Positions 63,509-64,000 of a stretch of 64,000 nucleotides of DNA are shown here, in pieces. Under the pieces are notes generated by a model, which made no database searches, was not told the origin of the DNA, and saw nothing but the letters and a program-made list of their open reading frames with translations. The stretch's first letter is position 1. Each line of letters starts with the position of its first letter. Origin of the DNA: Acinetobacter sp. ASP199 (GTDB lineage: Bacteria > Pseudomonadota > Gammaproteobacteria > Pseudomonadales > Moraxellaceae); the NCBI RefSeq assembly GCF_022700675.1, contig NZ_CP062182.1:124001-188000 (forward strand), in the 5' to 3' direction. A program made the translations under genes and the position numbers.

Positions 63509-64000
63509 TTATTTTTGCGTGGTGTTTTGCACGTAGCTGTTGATCAGGTTGCGGTAGTCTGGAATATGGTTACCAAATAAAGCACCTAGACCTTCAACAT
63601 CATTGCGCCAATCACGATGTAATTCACATGCAGTACCGAACCAAGTCATCAATTGTGCGCCTGCTTGAGACATACGATCCCATGCAGAATCGCGTGTTAA
63701 ATGGTTAAACGTACCCGATGCATCCGTGACGACAAATACGTCAAAATCTTCTGCCAATGCAGACAGCGTCGGGAAGGCAACACAGACTTCAGTCACCACA
63801 CCTGCAATGATTAATTGCTTTTTGCCTGTTGCTTTAACTGCTTGAACAAAGTCTTCATTGTCCCATGCATTGATTTGACCAGGACGGGCAATATAAGGTG
63901 CATCAGGGAACATTTCTTTTAACTCTGGCACCAATGGGCCATTTGGACCTTGTTCAAAACTGGTGGTCAAAATGGTCGGTAAATTAAAATATTTTGCTGC
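63509..64000 (-). CDS. YcaC-like isochorismatase-family hydrolase, cut by the window edge
   Basis: The reading frame is open to base 64000, so the N-terminus lies outside. The visible 164 residues include AAKYFNLPTILTTSFEQGPN at the cut end and the catalytic cysteine in AGVVTEVCVAFPTLSALAED. A typical cysteine-hydrolase Rossmann-like end follows. An apparent start at 63970 (TTG) is internal. The YcaC group hydrolases have uncertain natural substrates. It precedes the LysR gene on the same strand. Confidence 0.85.
   Translation of the reverse strand, partial: AAKYFNLPTILTTSFEQGPNGPLVPELKEMFPDAPYIARPGQINAWDNEDFVQAVKATGKKQLIIAGVVTEVCVAFPTLSALAEDFDVFVVTDASGTFNHLTRDSAWDRMSQAGAQLMTWFGTACELHRDWRNDVEGLGALFGNHIPDYRNLINSYVQNTTQK

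Overview
The window is chromosomal DNA from a gammaproteobacterium, almost certainly the genus Acinetobacter (Moraxellaceae). This rests on recognised gene orders and families: murC-ddl-ftsQ-ftsA-ftsZ-lpxC, a DUF721/DciA protein beside an M23 peptidase and aceE-aceF, the Acinetobacter-type small porins, and a fused SSF-histidine kinase with acetate genes. The species cannot be fixed from the sequence alone. I found no rRNA, tRNA, CRISPR array or prophage. The only clear mobile element is one IS5-family insertion sequence.

Layout. 1-5585: end of the division and cell-wall cluster (murC end, ddl, ftsQ, ftsA, ftsZ) and lpxC. 5586-12000: dciA, an exported M23 peptidase, and the pyruvate dehydrogenase pair aceE-aceF. 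12100-20052: a manganese riboswitch with a GDT1-family exporter, an ODP-type metallo-hydrolase, a cysteine-cluster protein, guaB, glmM, pdxH and recJ. 20096-21856: two paralogous porins (a third lies at 48275). 22347-29112: prfB with its programmed frameshift, an ArsR regulator with an Old Yellow Enzyme, waaA, a striking array of palindromes, rsmE, an MscS channel and a DUF805 protein. 29404-44900: an acetate and sulfur region holding acs, an SfnC/DszC-like oxidase, phr, a riboflavin synthase paralogue, sfnG, msuE, crbR, crbS, yjcH and actP. 45226-51994: a BCCT transporter, a K+-channel-like protein with a degenerate filter, the third porin, a 1.1-kb AT-rich gap with orphan terminators and NtrC-like boxes, and a diguanylate cyclase. 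52148-60754: uvrA, tenA, a TerC-family protein, a YajR-like transporter, ssb, a DUF4442 protein and a TetR regulator. 60816-64000: the IS, ahpC, a LysR regulator and the cut-off end of a YcaC-like hydrolase.

How the parts work together. The first 5.6 kb makes and places the division septum and starts lipid A synthesis; waaA later adds Kdo. acs, crbS/crbR, yjcH and actP form an acetate uptake, activation and sensing set. sfnG, msuE, the SfnC-like oxidase and the riboflavin synthase suggest a flavin-dependent system for recovering sulfur from sulfones.

Most noteworthy signals outside ordinary genes: the yybP-ykoY riboswitch at 12160-12310; a modular palindrome array at 26398-26723 whose two halves mirror each other with compensated changes; a Zur-like palindrome between two convergent genes at 5607-5621; NtrC-like boxes around a possible small RNA at 49846-50026; a shared promoter design for the three porins; and an A9 tract exactly where the IS transposase changes frame. 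All calls come from reading the sequence; no database search was run.
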